A stretch of DNA of 64,000 nucleotides, taken from the NCBI RefSeq assembly GCF_900091465.1, contig NZ_FMHV01000002.1, forward strand, positions 992,001-1,056,000. The letters are read 5' to 3'. This DNA comes from Micromonospora rhizosphaerae. GTDB taxonomy: Bacteria; Actinomycetota; Actinomycetes; Mycobacteriales; Micromonosporaceae. Below are positions 47,191 through 56,183 of this stretch, piece after piece. Made by a program: the position numbers and the translations under genes. The notes under the pieces were generated by a model. The model saw nothing but the letters and a program-made list of their open reading frames with translations, made no database searches and was not told where the DNA came from. The stretch's first letter is position 1. Each line of letters opens with the position of its first letter.

Positions 47191-48399
47191 TCAGTCCGGT
47201 GCCGGCGCCGGTGCCGGCCGTCGCACCGGGCCGCGCCGGCGCAGCCAGCGCTTGAACCAGGGCAGGTCCGGCAGCCGGGCCAGCATCGGCCCGGTCACCA
47301 CGGTGATCAGCACGTACGCGGTGGCGAGCGCCGCCAGCCGGGGCTCGACCGGTTGAGCGGCGGCGACCGCGAGCCCGGCGATGACGATGGAGAACTCGCC
47401 GCGCGGGGTGAGCGCGAACCCGGCCCGCCAGCGGCCCGGCTCGGCGATCCCGGCCCGCCGGGCGGCCAGATAGCCGGTGGCCAGCTTGGTTCCCATGGTC
47501 ACCAGGGCCAGCGCCAGCGCGGGCAGCAGCACCGGGGGCATCTCCATCGGGTCGGTGGTCAGCCCGAAGAACACGAAGAAGACCGCGGCGAAGAGGTCCC
47601 GCAGTGGGGAGAGCAGTTCGGTCGCGTGGTGCGCCACCGGCCCGGAGAGCGCGATGCCGACCAGGAACGCGCCGACTGCGGCGGACACCTGGAGCTTGGC
47701 CGCGATGCCGGCGACCAGCAGGGTCAGCCCGAGCACCCCGAGCAGCAGCGCCTCCGGGTCCCGGGCGGAGAGCGCCGAGGAGATGACGTTGCCGTACCGG
47801 ATGGCGACCGCCAGCACCACGACGACGGTGAGAATGGCGCCTGCCAGGGAGATCCCGCCCTTGACCAAACCGACGCCGGCCAGCAGCGCGGTGACCAGCG
47901 GCAGGTAGAGCGCCATCGCCAGGTCCTCGATCACGAGGACGGAGAGGATCACGGGGGTCTCCCGATTACCGACCCGGCCCAGGTCGCCGAGGACCTTGGC
48001 GATCACCCCCGACGAGGAGACCCAGGTGACGCCGGCCAGCACCACGCCGGCCACCCAGCCCCAGCCGAGCAGCAGCGCGAAGGCGAAGCCGGGCAGGGCG
48101 TTGAGCAGCGCGTCGATCAGGCCGGCCGGTGCGGCCGAGCGGAGGTTGCCGACCAGCTCGTTGGCGCTGTACTCCAACCCGAGCATGACCAGCAGCAGGA
48201 TCACGCCGATCTCCGCGCCGACGGCGAAGAACCCCTCGCTGGCGCTGAGCGGCAGCAGGCCGCCGTGGCCGAAGGCGAGACCGGCGAGCAGGTAGAGGGG
48301 GATCGGGGAGAGGCCGACCCGACGGCTGAGCCGGCCCAGGAGACCGAGCAGCAGCAGCAGCGCGCCGACCTCGACGAGCAGCGTCGTGGTTCCGTGCAT
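47191..48399 (-). CDS. Cation/proton antiporter, KhtU/CPA2 type
   Basis: A 402-residue integral membrane protein with about 12 hydrophobic helices and no C-terminal RCK domain. CPA2 hallmarks include LLGRLSRRVGLSPIPLYLLA, VILLLVMLGLEYSANELVGN and GVTWVSSSGVIAKVLGDLGR, then NRETPVILSVLVIEDLAMAL, where the S/T-x-x-x-x-K/ED pattern lines the ion path. Together with the upstream regulatory gene (6 bp gap) it looks like the KhtT-KhtU K+/H+ antiporter pair of Bacillus. Likely exports K+ or other cations in exchange for protons under alkaline or osmotic stress. Confidence 0.86.
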   Translation of the reverse strand: MHGTTTLLVEVGALLLLLGLLGRLSRRVGLSPIPLYLLAGLAFGHGGLLPLSASEGFFAVGAEIGVILLLVMLGLEYSANELVGNLRSAAPAGLIDALLNALPGFAFALLLGWGWVAGVVLAGVTWVSSSGVIAKVLGDLGRVGNRETPVILSVLVIEDLAMALYLPLVTALLAGVGLVKGGISLAGAILTVVVVLAVAIRYGNVISSALSARDPEALLLGVLGLTLLVAGIAAKLQVSAAVGAFLVGIALSGPVAHHATELLSPLRDLFAAVFFVFFGLTTDPMEMPPVLLPALALALVTMGTKLATGYLAARRAGIAEPGRWRAGFALTPRGEFSIVIAGLAVAAAQPVEPRLAALATAYVLITVVTGPMLARLPDLPWFKRWLRRRGPVRRPAPAPAPD

Positions 48400-48404
48400 C
48401 CGCC

Positions 48405-48905
48405 TCAGCCGTCCGGGTCGCTGTCGGCGAGGATGGCGGTCACCCCGTCGAGACCCTGGCGGGTGCCGACCACGACCACCACGTCACCGACCGCGAAGCG
48501 GAAGGTGGGGTCCGGCGAGACGATGACCTCGCCGTCGCGCAGCACCGCCACGATGGAGGCGCCGGTGCGGGTGCGGGCTCGCGTGTCGCCCAGCGGCCGG
48601 TTGACGTACTTGGAACCGGCCGGGATGGCGATCTGCTCGGTGAGCAGCCCCGCGGCCTGCTCCCGCAGCCCGGCGAGCTGACCGAGCATCAGCGACGCGC
48701 CGAGGATGTCGGCGAGCGCCTCCGCCTCGTCATCGGTCAGCGGGATGTCGGCCTGGCAGGAGTCCGGATCGTCCGGGTCGTACAGGACGAGGTCACGGCG
48801 GCCGTTGCGGTGGGAGACCACGCCGATCCGGCGGCCGGATTCCGTCACCAGGTCGTGACGTACGCCGATCCCCGGTAGGGCAGTCTGTTCGACACGTACT
48901 CGCAC
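48405..48905 (-). CDS. Regulatory subunit of the antiporter, KhtT-like (RCK_C)
   Basis: A 166-residue protein. The C-terminal half (about 85-160) is a TrkA-C/RCK_C domain: IAIPAGSKYVNRPLGDTRAR, then TGASIVAVLRDGEVIVSPDP and RFAVGDVVVVVGTRQGLDGV. The N-terminal half is the KhtT-type extra domain (MRVRVEQTALPGIGVRHDLV). In Bacillus, KhtT gates KhtU on binding c-di-AMP or Mg2+/protons. GTG at 48905, with a TAGCCT box 7 nt upstream: leaderless promoter for the khtT-khtU operon. Confidence 0.86.
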   Translation of the reverse strand: MRVRVEQTALPGIGVRHDLVTESGRRIGVVSHRNGRRDLVLYDPDDPDSCQADIPLTDDEAEALADILGASLMLGQLAGLREQAAGLLTEQIAIPAGSKYVNRPLGDTRARTRTGASIVAVLRDGEVIVSPDPTFRFAVGDVVVVVGTRQGLDGVTAILADSDPDG

Positions 48906-48935
48906 GCAGGCGAGGCTACCTGTGCCGGAGGCCGG

Positions 48936-49049
48936 ATGACCCCGCGAAGACGCTGCCCGCTGATCGTGCTGCTGCCGTTCCTGGCGGCCTGCACGATCGT
49001 CGACCCCCGGCAGCCGTCACCGAGCCCCGTCCTGGCGCCAGCGCCGTAG
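48936..49049 (+). CDS. Tiny lipoprotein (37 residues), possibly a truncated gene
   Basis: ATG 48936 has GGAGG 5 nt upstream. The product reads MTPRRRCPLIVLLPFLAACT then IVDPRQPSPSPVLAPAP: a basic n-region, hydrophobic core and a lipobox LAAC, so the mature lipopeptide would be only ~19 residues. In the same frame, beyond the TAG at 49047, a further stretch (KEAEAVEVCRVRVAVPPGYD) looks coding, so this may be the start of a longer lipoprotein cut by a nonsense mutation. Both readings are possible. Confidence 0.5.
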   Translation: MTPRRRCPLIVLLPFLAACTIVDPRQPSPSPVLAPAP

Positions 49050-49255
49050 AAGGAGGCCGAGGCGGTCGAGGTATGCCGCGTCCGGGTCGCCGTCCCGCCT
49101 GGGTACGACCAGTCAGGTCGCCGTGGACGTGGTCGCCCAGTTCGCGACCCGCTCTGGAGTTGCCCCGCTTGTGCTACCGCATCCCGGGCCGAACCTTCGG
49201 CCCGTATTGAGCTGAATGGTTCACGTCATCAAGCGACTGCCAGAGCCGCGACAAG

Positions 49256-49405
49256 CTACTTCGGCTCGGCGACGAACACTCCGACCCCTTCCAGGGTCTC
49301 GGTCAGGCCCGTCGCGCGCAGGATCATCATGGCCTTGCCGACGACCGTGTCCGACACGCCGTATTCCTTGCACAGCTGCGAACGACTCGGCAGCTTGGTG
49401 CCGGG
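49256..49405 (-). pseudogene. C-terminal fragment of a GntR-type regulator
   Basis: The frame ending at 49256 reads PGTKLPSRSQLCKEYGVSDT, then VVGKAMMILRATGLTETLEG and VGVFVAEPK, the second half of a GntR winged helix with the recognition helix. The N-terminal helix expected before PGTKLPS is absent: upstream of 49405 the frame turns into antisense of another gene remnant. The open frame continues to an ATG at 49468 by chance. Confidence 0.65.
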
Positions 49406-49530
49406 CGGCGACCTCGCGAGCGCCCACGCCGAGGTGGCTCGCGGTCGGGCGGAAACCGCCAGGATCAAGGACGCCCTTCGCGAGTGGCAGTCCCGCCAAG
49501 CCCCACCATGCCCGACCTGGCCCGGCGTCC
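49406..49530 (+). pseudogene. Fragment of a small helical protein
   Basis: A plus-strand frame reads DLASAHAEVARGRAETARIK then DALREWQSRQA, a charged helix that resembles the end of small actinobacterial proteins found beside the next gene. It begins without a start exactly where the antisense GntR fragment begins, so a deletion or inversion joined two unrelated genes near 49405. In another frame the sequence ends MPDLARRP with a TGA overlapping the next GTG start (GTGA). Confidence 0.45.
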
Positions 49531-49783
49531 GTGACCAAGCGGTACGTCATTCACCTGCCGATCACCGCCGCCGACCTCGCCCGGGCCAGGATCCTGGCTC
49601 GGACCGCCGCCCGCTCGCTGGCCTTCCTCACCCACGTCGACCCCCGGCGAGACCACCGTCTCCGCCGAGGACAACCAGGGGGTACGCCACCGGGCCTTCT
49701 GCGACCGCCGCCTCGACAACGCCCGACGCTGCATCCTGTGCGCGGACCACGAAACCCCCTGCACCGCGCGCCTGCCGCGCTGA
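49531..49783 (+). pseudogene. Frameshifted conserved small protein
   Basis: The GTG at 49531 starts VTKRYVIHLPITAADLARAR then ILARTAARSLAFLTHVDP. At the C5 run 49641-49645 the frame breaks; the next frame continues GETTVSAEDNQGVRHRAFCD, then RRLDNARRCILCADHETPCT and ARLPR, ending at the TGA 49781-49783. One base fewer in the run would give an 83-residue protein with a Cys-rich C terminus (C-x-x-C pattern). The family occurs next to GntR regulators in related bacteria (from general knowledge), fitting the debris around it. Confidence 0.6.
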
Positions 49784-49919
49784 CCGGTCCCGGCGCTGCC
49801 AGCGGCGATAGCACCAACGAGGCAGCTCGAAAGGCGATGCATCACACGTGGGGCTGGGGTGTTGGGCATGCCCGACCAGGCGGGCGATTGTGTGCCGAGT
49901 GACCCAGGTCACACCTCCG

Positions 49920-49944
49920 GAGTTGAGCGGAATACGCTCAACTC
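49920..49944. promoter_or_regulatory. HAIR element (HspR operator) before clpB
   Basis: GAGTTGAGC-N7-GCTCAACTC (arms 49920-49928 and 49936-49944): an extended palindrome containing the TTGAGC-N7-GCTCAA form of the HspR site, 44 bp before the clpB ATG. Confidence 0.85.
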
Positions 49945-49987
49945 TGGTTGTGTCTGTCCTAGTGGACAAGCCGATCCGGGGGAGCCC

Positions 49988-52579
49988 ATGAACACGGAAC
50001 GTCTCACCACCAAGAGCCGCGAGACCATCACCGGTGCCGTCGCGCTGGCGAACCAGCGTGGCCACGCCACCGTGGAGCCCTGGCACCTGCTGCTGTCGCT
50101 GCTGGACACCGAGGGCTCGACCGCGGCCGGCCTGCTGCGCGCTGTCGGGGCCGATCCCGCCGAGCTGCGCCGGGTCGCCCAGCGCGCGGTCGACGCGCTG
50201 CCCGCCGCGCGCGGCTCCAGCATCGCCGAGCCCACCCTGGCTCGCGAGTTCGTCAACGCTATCGGCGCCGCCGAGCAGATCGCCCGGCCGCTGGGTGACG
50301 AGTACACCTCCACCGAGCACCTGCTGGCCGGCCTGGCCCAGGTGGGTGGCGCGGTGTCGAGCGCGCTCCAGGCCGCCGGGGCCACCGAGGAGAACCTGGT
50401 CGCCGCCTTCCCGACGGTCCGCGGCGGGGACCGGCGGGTCACCACCGCCGACCCGGAGCAGACCTACCAAGCCCTGGCGAAGTACGGCGTCGACCTGACC
50501 GCCAGCGCCCGGGAGGGCAAGATCGACCCGGTCATCGGCCGGGACTCGGAGATCCGCCGGGTGATCCAGGTGCTGTCCCGGCGTACCAAGAACAACCCGG
50601 TGCTGATCGGTGAGCCCGGCGTCGGTAAGACCGCGATCGTCGAGGGCCTGGCCCAGCGGATCGTGGCCGGCGATGTGCCCGAGTCGCTCCGGGACAAGAA
50701 GCTCGTCTCGCTCGACCTCGGCGCGATGGTGGCCGGCGCGCAGTACCGCGGCCAGTTCGAGGAGCGGCTGAAGTCCGTGCTGGAGGAGATCAAGAACTCC
50801 AACGGCCAGGTCATCACCTTCCTCGACGAGCTGCACACCGTCGTCGGCGCCGGCAAGGGCGAGGGCTCGATGGACGCCGGCAACATGCTCAAGCCGATGC
50901 TGGCCCGCGGTGAGCTGCGGATGGTCGGCGCGACCACCCTCGACGAGTACCGCGAGCACATCGAGAAGGACCCGGCGCTGGAGCGCCGCTTCCAGCCGGT
51001 GCTGGTCGGCGAGCCGACCATCGAGGACACCATCGGCATCCTGCGCGGCCTCAAGGAGCGCTACGAGGTGCACCACGGCGTACGGATCACCGACGCCGCG
51101 CTGGTCGCCGCCGCCAGCCTCTCCGACCGCTACATCACCGACCGGTTCCTGCCGGACAAGGCGATTGACCTGGTCGACGAGTCCGCGTCCCGGCTGCGGA
51201 TGGAGATCGACTCCCGTCCCGTCGAGGTGGACGAGATCGAGCGGGCGGTGCGCCGGCTCGAGATCGAGGAGATGGCGCTGGCCAAGGAGCCGGACGCCGC
51301 CTCCGCCGAGCGGTTGGAGCGGCTGCGCAAGGAGCTGGCCGACAAGCGCGAGCAGCTCACCGCGCTCTCCGAGCGCTGGCAGCTGGAGAAGAGCCACATC
51401 ACCAAGCTCTCCACCGCCAAGGAGGAGCTGGAGCGACTCAGCGGCGAGGCCGAGCGCGCCGAGCGCGACGGCGAGCTGGAACGCGCCGCCGAGCTGCGCT
51501 ACGGCCGGATCCCGGCCCTCAATGCCGAGCTGAAGCGGGCCGAGGAGGAGCTGGCCCGGCTCCAGGCCGACGGCGCGATGCTCAAGGAGGAGGTCGGCGC
51601 AGACGACATCGCCGCCGTGGTGGCCTCCTGGACCGGCATCCCCGCCGGCCGGCTGCTGGAGGGCGAGACCGCCAAGCTGCTCCGGATGGAGGAGTCGTTG
51701 CGGGCCCGCGTGGTCGGCCAGTCCGAGGCCGTAGCCGCGGTCTCCGACGCGGTCCGCCGTGCCCGGGCCGGCGTCGCCGACCCGGACCGCCCGACCGGCA
51801 GCTTCCTCTTCCTCGGCCCGACCGGTGTCGGCAAGACCGAGCTGGCCAAGGCGCTCGCCGAGTTCCTCTTCGACGACGAGCGGGCCATGGTCCGCATCGA
51901 CATGAGCGAGTACGGCGAGAAGCACTCCGTCGCCCGCCTGGTCGGTGCCCCGCCCGGCTACGTCGGCTACGAGGAGGGCGGTCAGCTGACCGAGGCGGTG
52001 CGCCGCCGCCCGTACTCGGTGGTGCTGCTGGACGAGGTGGAGAAGGCCCACCCGGATGTCTTCGACATCCTGCTTCAGGTGCTCGACGACGGCCGGCTCA
52101 CCGACGGCCAGGGCCGCACGGTGGACTTCCGCAACGCGATCCTGATCCTCACCTCCAACCTGGGGTCGTCGGTGATCAGCGAGCTGACCCTGACCGAGGA
52201 GGAGCGCCGGGAGGGCGTCCTCGCGGTGGTCCGGTCGCACTTCAAGCCGGAGTTCCTCAACCGCCTGGATGACATCGTGGTTTTCGCCGACCTGGAGGGC
52301 CACGACCTGCGGGCCATCGTGGACATCCAGCTGGCGCGGATGCGCAAGCGGCTGGCGGACCGCCGGCTCGGCCTGCAGATCACCGAGGCGGCGCGGACCT
52401 GGCTCGCCGAGCACGGGTACGACCCGATCTACGGCGCCCGCCCGCTGCGTCGCCTGGTCCAGTCCGCCATCGGTGACCAGCTCGCCAAGGCGCTGCTCGC
52501 CGGCCAGATCCGCGACGGCGACACGGTCAAGGTCGACCTGGCCGACAGCAAGGAAGGCCTGACGGTCACCGCCGCCTGA
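49988..52579 (+). CDS. clpB: Disaggregase ClpB (Hsp100)
   Basis: An 863-residue AAA+ disaggregase working with DnaKJE. The N domain (1-150, [20 protein letters not shown]) precedes AAA-1 with Walker [21 protein letters not shown] (about 212-231) and Walker [16 protein letters not shown]. The coiled-coil middle domain (about 405-525) carries [20 protein letters not shown] and [23 protein letters not shown]-2 has Walker [21 protein letters not shown] and [20 protein letters not shown], then the sensor TSNLGS. It threads aggregates through the central pore (GYVGYEEGG pore loop). ATG 49988 follows GGGGGAG; an HAIR site places it in the HspR regulon. Confidence 0.98.
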   Translation: MNTERLTTKSRETITGAVALANQRGHATVEPWHLLLSLLDTEGSTAAGLLRAVGADPAELRRVAQRAVDALPAARGSSIAEPTLAREFVNAIGAAEQIARPLGDEYTSTEHLLAGLAQVGGAVSSALQAAGATEENLVAAFPTVRGGDRRVTTADPEQTYQALAKYGVDLTASAREGKIDPVIGRDSEIRRVIQVLSRRTKNNPVLIGEPGVGKTAIVEGLAQRIVAGDVPESLRDKKLVSLDLGAMVAGAQYRGQFEERLKSVLEEIKNSNGQVITFLDELHTVVGAGKGEGSMDAGNMLKPMLARGELRMVGATTLDEYREHIEKDPALERRFQPVLVGEPTIEDTIGILRGLKERYEVHHGVRITDAALVAAASLSDRYITDRFLPDKAIDLVDESASRLRMEIDSRPVEVDEIERAVRRLEIEEMALAKEPDAASAERLERLRKELADKREQLTALSERWQLEKSHITKLSTAKEELERLSGEAERAERDGELERAAELRYGRIPALNAELKRAEEELARLQADGAMLKEEVGADDIAAVVASWTGIPAGRLLEGETAKLLRMEESLRARVVGQSEAVAAVSDAVRRARAGVADPDRPTGSFLFLGPTGVGKTELAKALAEFLFDDERAMVRIDMSEYGEKHSVARLVGAPPGYVGYEEGGQLTEAVRRRPYSVVLLDEVEKAHPDVFDILLQVLDDGRLTDGQGRTVDFRNAILILTSNLGSSVISELTLTEEERREGVLAVVRSHFKPEFLNRLDDIVVFADLEGHDLRAIVDIQLARMRKRLADRRLGLQITEAARTWLAEHGYDPIYGARPLRRLVQSAIGDQLAKALLAGQIRDGDTVKVDLADSKEGLTVTAA

Positions 52580-52592
52580 TTCCCGTCCCACC

Positions 52593-52625
52593 CGGGCGGG
52601 TCCCGGCTCCCGCGGGACCCGCCCG
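52593..52625 (+). terminator. Terminator after clpB
   Basis: CGGGCGGGTCCC (52593-52604) pairs perfectly with GGGACCCGCCCG (52614-52625), followed by TCGTGATC. It lies 14 bp after the clpB stop. Confidence 0.75.
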
Positions 52626-52629
52626 TCGT

Positions 52630-52684
52630 GATCAAGAGGTTTGCGTCCCGGAGCGACGGTTCCGCGGACGCAAACTTCTTGATC
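52630..52684. repeat. Long inverted repeat behind clpB
   Basis: GATCAAGAGGTTTGCGTCC (52630-52648) and GGACGCAAACTTCTTGATC (52666-52684) match over 18 of 19 positions with a 17-nt spacer. AT-richer arms than a usual terminator; may be a second terminator or one of the TTGATC-type dispersed hairpins seen in Micromonosporaceae. Confidence 0.7.
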
Positions 52685-52723
52685 AACAGGGTCAGGGCCC
52701 GGGGCGCGGGGCAATAGGGAGGC

Positions 52724-53104
52724 ATGTTGGGGATCGGGAAGAGCAGGGACCGGGAGCTGGACGCGGCCGTCAAGGAGCTGGCGAAGGCCGACACGCTCGC
52801 CTTCGGCGGGGTGGGCATCGCCGCCACGCTGCTGCCGGCGACCGAGGCGTACCGGCACGTGGAACGGGCGCTCGACGAGCACCCGGAGGAGGCCCGGAAG
52901 AAGGTCGACTGGCTGCTCGAGCACGGCTCGCCGGCCGGCAAGGCGTACGCGGCGACGCTGCTGGAGCGGGTCGACGCGGAGGCCGGCCGGGCGGCCTGGA
53001 CGAGGCTGCACGACGACGAGGGCCAGTTCACCACGTTCAGCGGCTGCATCATGGGCCGCGCCACGCTGCGTGAGTACGCCACGGAACGGCTCGCCGGCAA
53101 TTGA
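52724..53104 (+). CDS. Conserved hypothetical protein, 126 residues
   Basis: A soluble helical protein with alternating Ala/Glu helices: ELDAAVKELAKADTLAFGGV, then ATLLPATEAYRHVERALDEH and SPAGKAYAATLLERVDAEAG. The pattern (EAYRHVERAL, then PEEARKKVDWLLEHGSPAGK) is reminiscent of HEAT/TPR-like repeat proteins in which residues of one helix pack on the next. No family can be named. ATG 52724 lies 40 bp after the long inverted repeat; no good Shine-Dalgarno is seen. Confidence 0.75.
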   Translation: MLGIGKSRDRELDAAVKELAKADTLAFGGVGIAATLLPATEAYRHVERALDEHPEEARKKVDWLLEHGSPAGKAYAATLLERVDAEAGRAAWTRLHDDEGQFTTFSGCIMGRATLREYATERLAGN

Positions 53105-53174
53105 TCCACTCGCCGATCGACCCTGCCCGATCGGTCCTCCCGGCGGCTGGCGCGCCCGCCCTACCGTGCCAGCC

Positions 53175-53990
53175 ATGATCCTGCCCGACGCCGAGCCGCC
53201 ACGTCCCGCGCGGCCCACCGTGGTCACCGTCGCCTTCTGGTTGCAACTCGCCGCCGTCGTCGTCCTGCTCGGACTGATCGGGCTGGTGGTGGCCGAGGCG
53301 GTGCACTACGACGGGCAGATCGACCGGGCGTTGCGCCTGGTTCCCGACGCCGACCCGATGGAGGTGTCGGACGAGCGGATGAGCAACATCTTCATGGCGG
53401 CGTCCATCGGCGTCCCCGCTCTGCTCCTGGCCGGTTGGCTCGCCGCCACCGCCCTGCCCGTACGCCGAGGCAGCAACACCGGCCGGATCCTGGTCTTCGT
53501 GGCCGCCGGTGCCCAACTGCTGCTGTGCCTCGCCCAGGGCTGCTCGGGGGTCTTCCTCATCCCGCTCGCGCTGGCCGCCGGAGCCACCGATCCGGGCTTC
53601 GACCCGTCCGGTGACGTGCCGCCGGACGGCGCCGACTGGCAGGAGTCGAAGTTCCTCCACACCCTCTACTCGCAGGGCGACCCGCCGGACGTGGTCTTCG
53701 CCGCCGGCGGGATTGCGGTGCTGGCGGTGCTGGCGCTCACCGCGACGGTGGTGCTGCTGCTCGCGCTGCCGCAGGCCAACCGGTACTTCAAGCCCCGCCA
53801 TCCAGCGTCCCCGGCGTTCGGACACCCCGCGCCGATGGGTTACGGCCCGGTCGTTCCACCGGGCTACATGATCTGTCCCGATCCCGCACTGCACCTGGCC
53901 CACCCGCACACCGAACCGGAGACGACCGCCCCGACCGGACCGGGCGGCTCAGCCGGGGCGACCACGTCGGGGACGGAGAGCGTGGACTGA
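53175..53990 (+). CDS. Four-helix membrane protein with Pro-rich tail
   Basis: A 271-residue protein: helices at about 17-40 (VAFWLQLAAVVVLLGLIGLV), 70-90, 104-125 (ILVFVAAGAQLLLCLAQGCS) and 175-200 (FAAGGIAVLAVLALTATVVL), a 45-residue extramembrane loop with DPGFDPSGDVPPDG between helices 3 and 4, and a cytosolic tail. The same plan (four helices, ending L-L-A-L-P-x-A-x-x-F-F/YFK/RKP, then a Pro-rich tail) recurs in the genes at 55230 and 56184, so these are paralogs. ATG 53175 has a TACCGT box 7 nt upstream (leaderless). Function unknown. Confidence 0.8.
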   Translation: MILPDAEPPRPARPTVVTVAFWLQLAAVVVLLGLIGLVVAEAVHYDGQIDRALRLVPDADPMEVSDERMSNIFMAASIGVPALLLAGWLAATALPVRRGSNTGRILVFVAAGAQLLLCLAQGCSGVFLIPLALAAGATDPGFDPSGDVPPDGADWQESKFLHTLYSQGDPPDVVFAAGGIAVLAVLALTATVVLLLALPQANRYFKPRHPASPAFGHPAPMGYGPVVPPGYMICPDPALHLAHPHTEPETTAPTGPGGSAGATTSGTESVD

Positions 53991-54090
53991 GCGGGGGCGG
54001 CCGCGCCGGTGCTGGAACTGCGCCACGTTGTCGCAGCCCAGGGTGCTGGAGTACGCCCGCGCGGAGTGGCGCCGCACTAGCGTCGGGGTC

Positions 54091-55116
54091 ATGCCTGCCC
54101 GTCCGTCCCGCCGGTCGATACCGCCCCGGGTACTGGAGGCGCCGTCGTACCTGCAGGCGTTCGTCCTGTCCGGGGTGGTGACGGTGCTGGTCACCCGGGC
54201 GTTCCTCCAGGCGGCCGGCTATCCCCGGCTCGGCGGCGGTGGGCTGCACATCGCGCACGTGCTCTGGGGTGGGCTGCTGATGACCGCCGGCCTGGGTGCC
54301 GCCCTGGTCTTCCTCGGCAGCGCGGCGCGAATCCTCGGCGCGATCCTGGGCGGGATGGGGTTCGGGCTCTTCATCGACGAGGTGGGCAAGTTCGTCACCG
54401 CCGGGACCGACTACTTCTACGCCCCGGCCGCCAGCATCATCTACGGCGCCTTCGCCCTGCTGGTCGTGATCACCCAGGCGATCCGCGGCCGGACCCGCCT
54501 CTCCGGCCCCGAGCGGACGGCGAACGCGCTGTACACGGTGGTCGGCGGGCTCGGCACCGGCCTCACCGCTCGGCGCCGGGCGGCGGTGATGCGGCTGGTC
54601 CGCGGTTGCGGCCCGGACGTCGAGGAGGCAGTGGCCAAGCTGCTCGACGCGGTGCCCCGACGCGAGCCACCCGCACCCCGGTTCTGGCAGCCCTGGCTGG
54701 TCCGGGCCCGCCGTGCGGCCGTCTGGGTGACCACCCACCGGTGGGTGGTGTCGCTGGTGGTGCTCTATGTGGTCGGCGAGCCGTTCGTCGTCGTGCTCCG
54801 CGTCGTGCAGGAGGCGATCACCGGCCAATTGCCCGACCAGCGGGAATGGGGTGCCGTGCTCGGGGTGTCGGTCTCCGCGCTGATCACCGCGGTGCTCAGC
54901 ATCCGCGGGGCGTTGCTGCTGCCTCGCGACCGGGTGCGGGCCTTCCGGCTGTTCAAACTCGCCCTCCTGGTGGACCTGCTGTTCGGGCAGATCTTCAGCT
55001 TCACCGTCAACCAGTTCGGCGCGGTCTTCGCGCTCGGCGTGGACCTCTTCCTGCTCGCGGTGGTGACCGCCGAGTACCGACGGCTCTGCCGGCAGGAGCC
55101 GCCCGCCGTTGGCTGA
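54091..55116 (+). CDS. Multi-pass membrane protein, 341 residues
   Basis: An integral membrane protein with roughly eight hydrophobic helices (first YLQAFVLSGVVTVLVTRAFL, then LHIAHVLWGGLLMTAGLGAA and LGAILGGMGFGLFIDEVGKF; later VVSLVVLYVVGEPFVVVLRV). A soluble region with Arg-rich character (about 130-210) separates two membrane halves. The motif GFGLFIDEVGKFVTAGTDYFY contains Asp/Glu within the membrane and may matter for function. No family recognised. ATG 54091 has a TAGCGT box 7 nt upstream. Confidence 0.8.
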   Translation: MPARPSRRSIPPRVLEAPSYLQAFVLSGVVTVLVTRAFLQAAGYPRLGGGGLHIAHVLWGGLLMTAGLGAALVFLGSAARILGAILGGMGFGLFIDEVGKFVTAGTDYFYAPAASIIYGAFALLVVITQAIRGRTRLSGPERTANALYTVVGGLGTGLTARRRAAVMRLVRGCGPDVEEAVAKLLDAVPRREPPAPRFWQPWLVRARRAAVWVTTHRWVVSLVVLYVVGEPFVVVLRVVQEAITGQLPDQREWGAVLGVSVSALITAVLSIRGALLLPRDRVRAFRLFKLALLVDLLFGQIFSFTVNQFGAVFALGVDLFLLAVVTAEYRRLCRQEPPAVG

Positions 55117-55229
55117 CGGCGCTGGTCGCCGCCACGGCTGTCCGGCGGCCCGGCGGCTCCCGCTCGGCGTGCCGTGCTCCGGTGGCCCGATGTCGATACG
55201 GTGTGCGAGTGATCTAGGGAGGGAGAACC

Positions 55230-56111
55230 ATGGTCGATGCCCACGGCACACCGGCCCGCACGCGGCCGGGCGTGGTGACGATTTCGAGTTACCTGCTGAT
55301 CCTCTTCGCCGCCATTCAGCTGCTCAACCTGATCCTGACGCTCTCCACCATCGGCACCATCCGCGACGTGCTGCGGGACGCGTACCGCGGCACCTCGACC
55401 AACGGCATGGAGAGGATTGCCGACTTCGCCTTCGCCGCCGCCATCGGCGGCAGCATCCTGACGGTGCTGATCTCGATCGGTCTGGTCGTCCTGGCGCTGC
55501 TCAACAACCGCGGGAAGAACGGCGCCCGGATCACCACCTGGGTGCTCGGCGGCATCATGATCTGCTGCACCGGCGGCAGCCTGGTGAGCAACGCGACCGG
55601 CGGGCTGACCGGCGGCGGCCCGAGCACCGGTGACGTGCCGAGCGCCGAGGAGATCCAGCGCCGGCTCGACGCCGCTCTGCCCTCCTGGTACGGCCCGGTC
55701 ACCACGCTGCTCGGCGTCATCGGCCTGCTGGCCCTGCTCGCCGCGATGATCCTGCTGGCGCTGCCGCCGGCGAACGAGTTCTTCCGCAAGCCGCAGCAGG
55801 CCTGGGAGCCGCCCCTGCCGGGCGCCGCCTACCCGGGCTACCCCGGCTACCCGCCCGCTCCCGGGCAGCCCGGCTACCCGCCGGCCCCGGGTTACCCGCC
55901 CACTCCGGGTTACCCGCCCACTCCGGGTTACCCGCCCACTCCGGGTTACCCGCCGGCGCCGGAGCAGCCGGGCCAGCCGCCCGCGCCCGGTCAGTGGCAG
56001 CAGCCGTCCGCTCCGGAAGCGCCCGGTCAGCCGCCGGCCTCGTCCGACCGGCCCGGCGATGCGAAGCCGCCGTCCGACCGGCCCGACCCCAATCCGCCGG
56101 CGGGAAGTTGA
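55230..56111 (+). CDS. Four-helix membrane protein with GYPPTP-repeat tail
   Basis: A 293-residue paralog of the gene at 53175. Helices lie near 17-40 (VTISSYLLILFAAIQLLNLI), 68-92, 100-120 (ITTWVLGGIMICCTGGSLVS) and 150-175 (VTTLLGVIGLLALLAAMILL); a soluble loop with SAEEIQRRLDAALPSW precedes the last helix. The tail (190-293) is Pro/Gly/Tyr/Gln-rich, with five GYPPxP hexapeptides in tandem. ATG 55230 follows the ribosome-binding site GGAGGGAG. Role unknown; such tails can mediate weak cytoplasmic contacts. Confidence 0.82.
   Translation: MVDAHGTPARTRPGVVTISSYLLILFAAIQLLNLILTLSTIGTIRDVLRDAYRGTSTNGMERIADFAFAAAIGGSILTVLISIGLVVLALLNNRGKNGARITTWVLGGIMICCTGGSLVSNATGGLTGGGPSTGDVPSAEEIQRRLDAALPSWYGPVTTLLGVIGLLALLAAMILLALPPANEFFRKPQQAWEPPLPGAAYPGYPGYPPAPGQPGYPPAPGYPPTPGYPPTPGYPPTPGYPPAPEQPGQPPAPGQWQQPSAPEAPGQPPASSDRPGDAKPPSDRPDPNPPAGS
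55872..55961 (+). repeat. 18-bp coding tandem repeat (GYPPxP)
   Basis: Five near-identical 18-bp units of the form GGTTACCCGCCCACTCCG encode GYPPAP/GYPPTP in the Pro-rich tail. The three middle copies are identical, which points to recent slippage or recombination. Confidence 0.9.
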
Positions 56112-56183
56112 CCGGCGGATAAGAGCGACGCCAACGGTCCCTCCGAGTAGGTTGCAAGCCGACGCCTACCGGAGGGATCTGTC

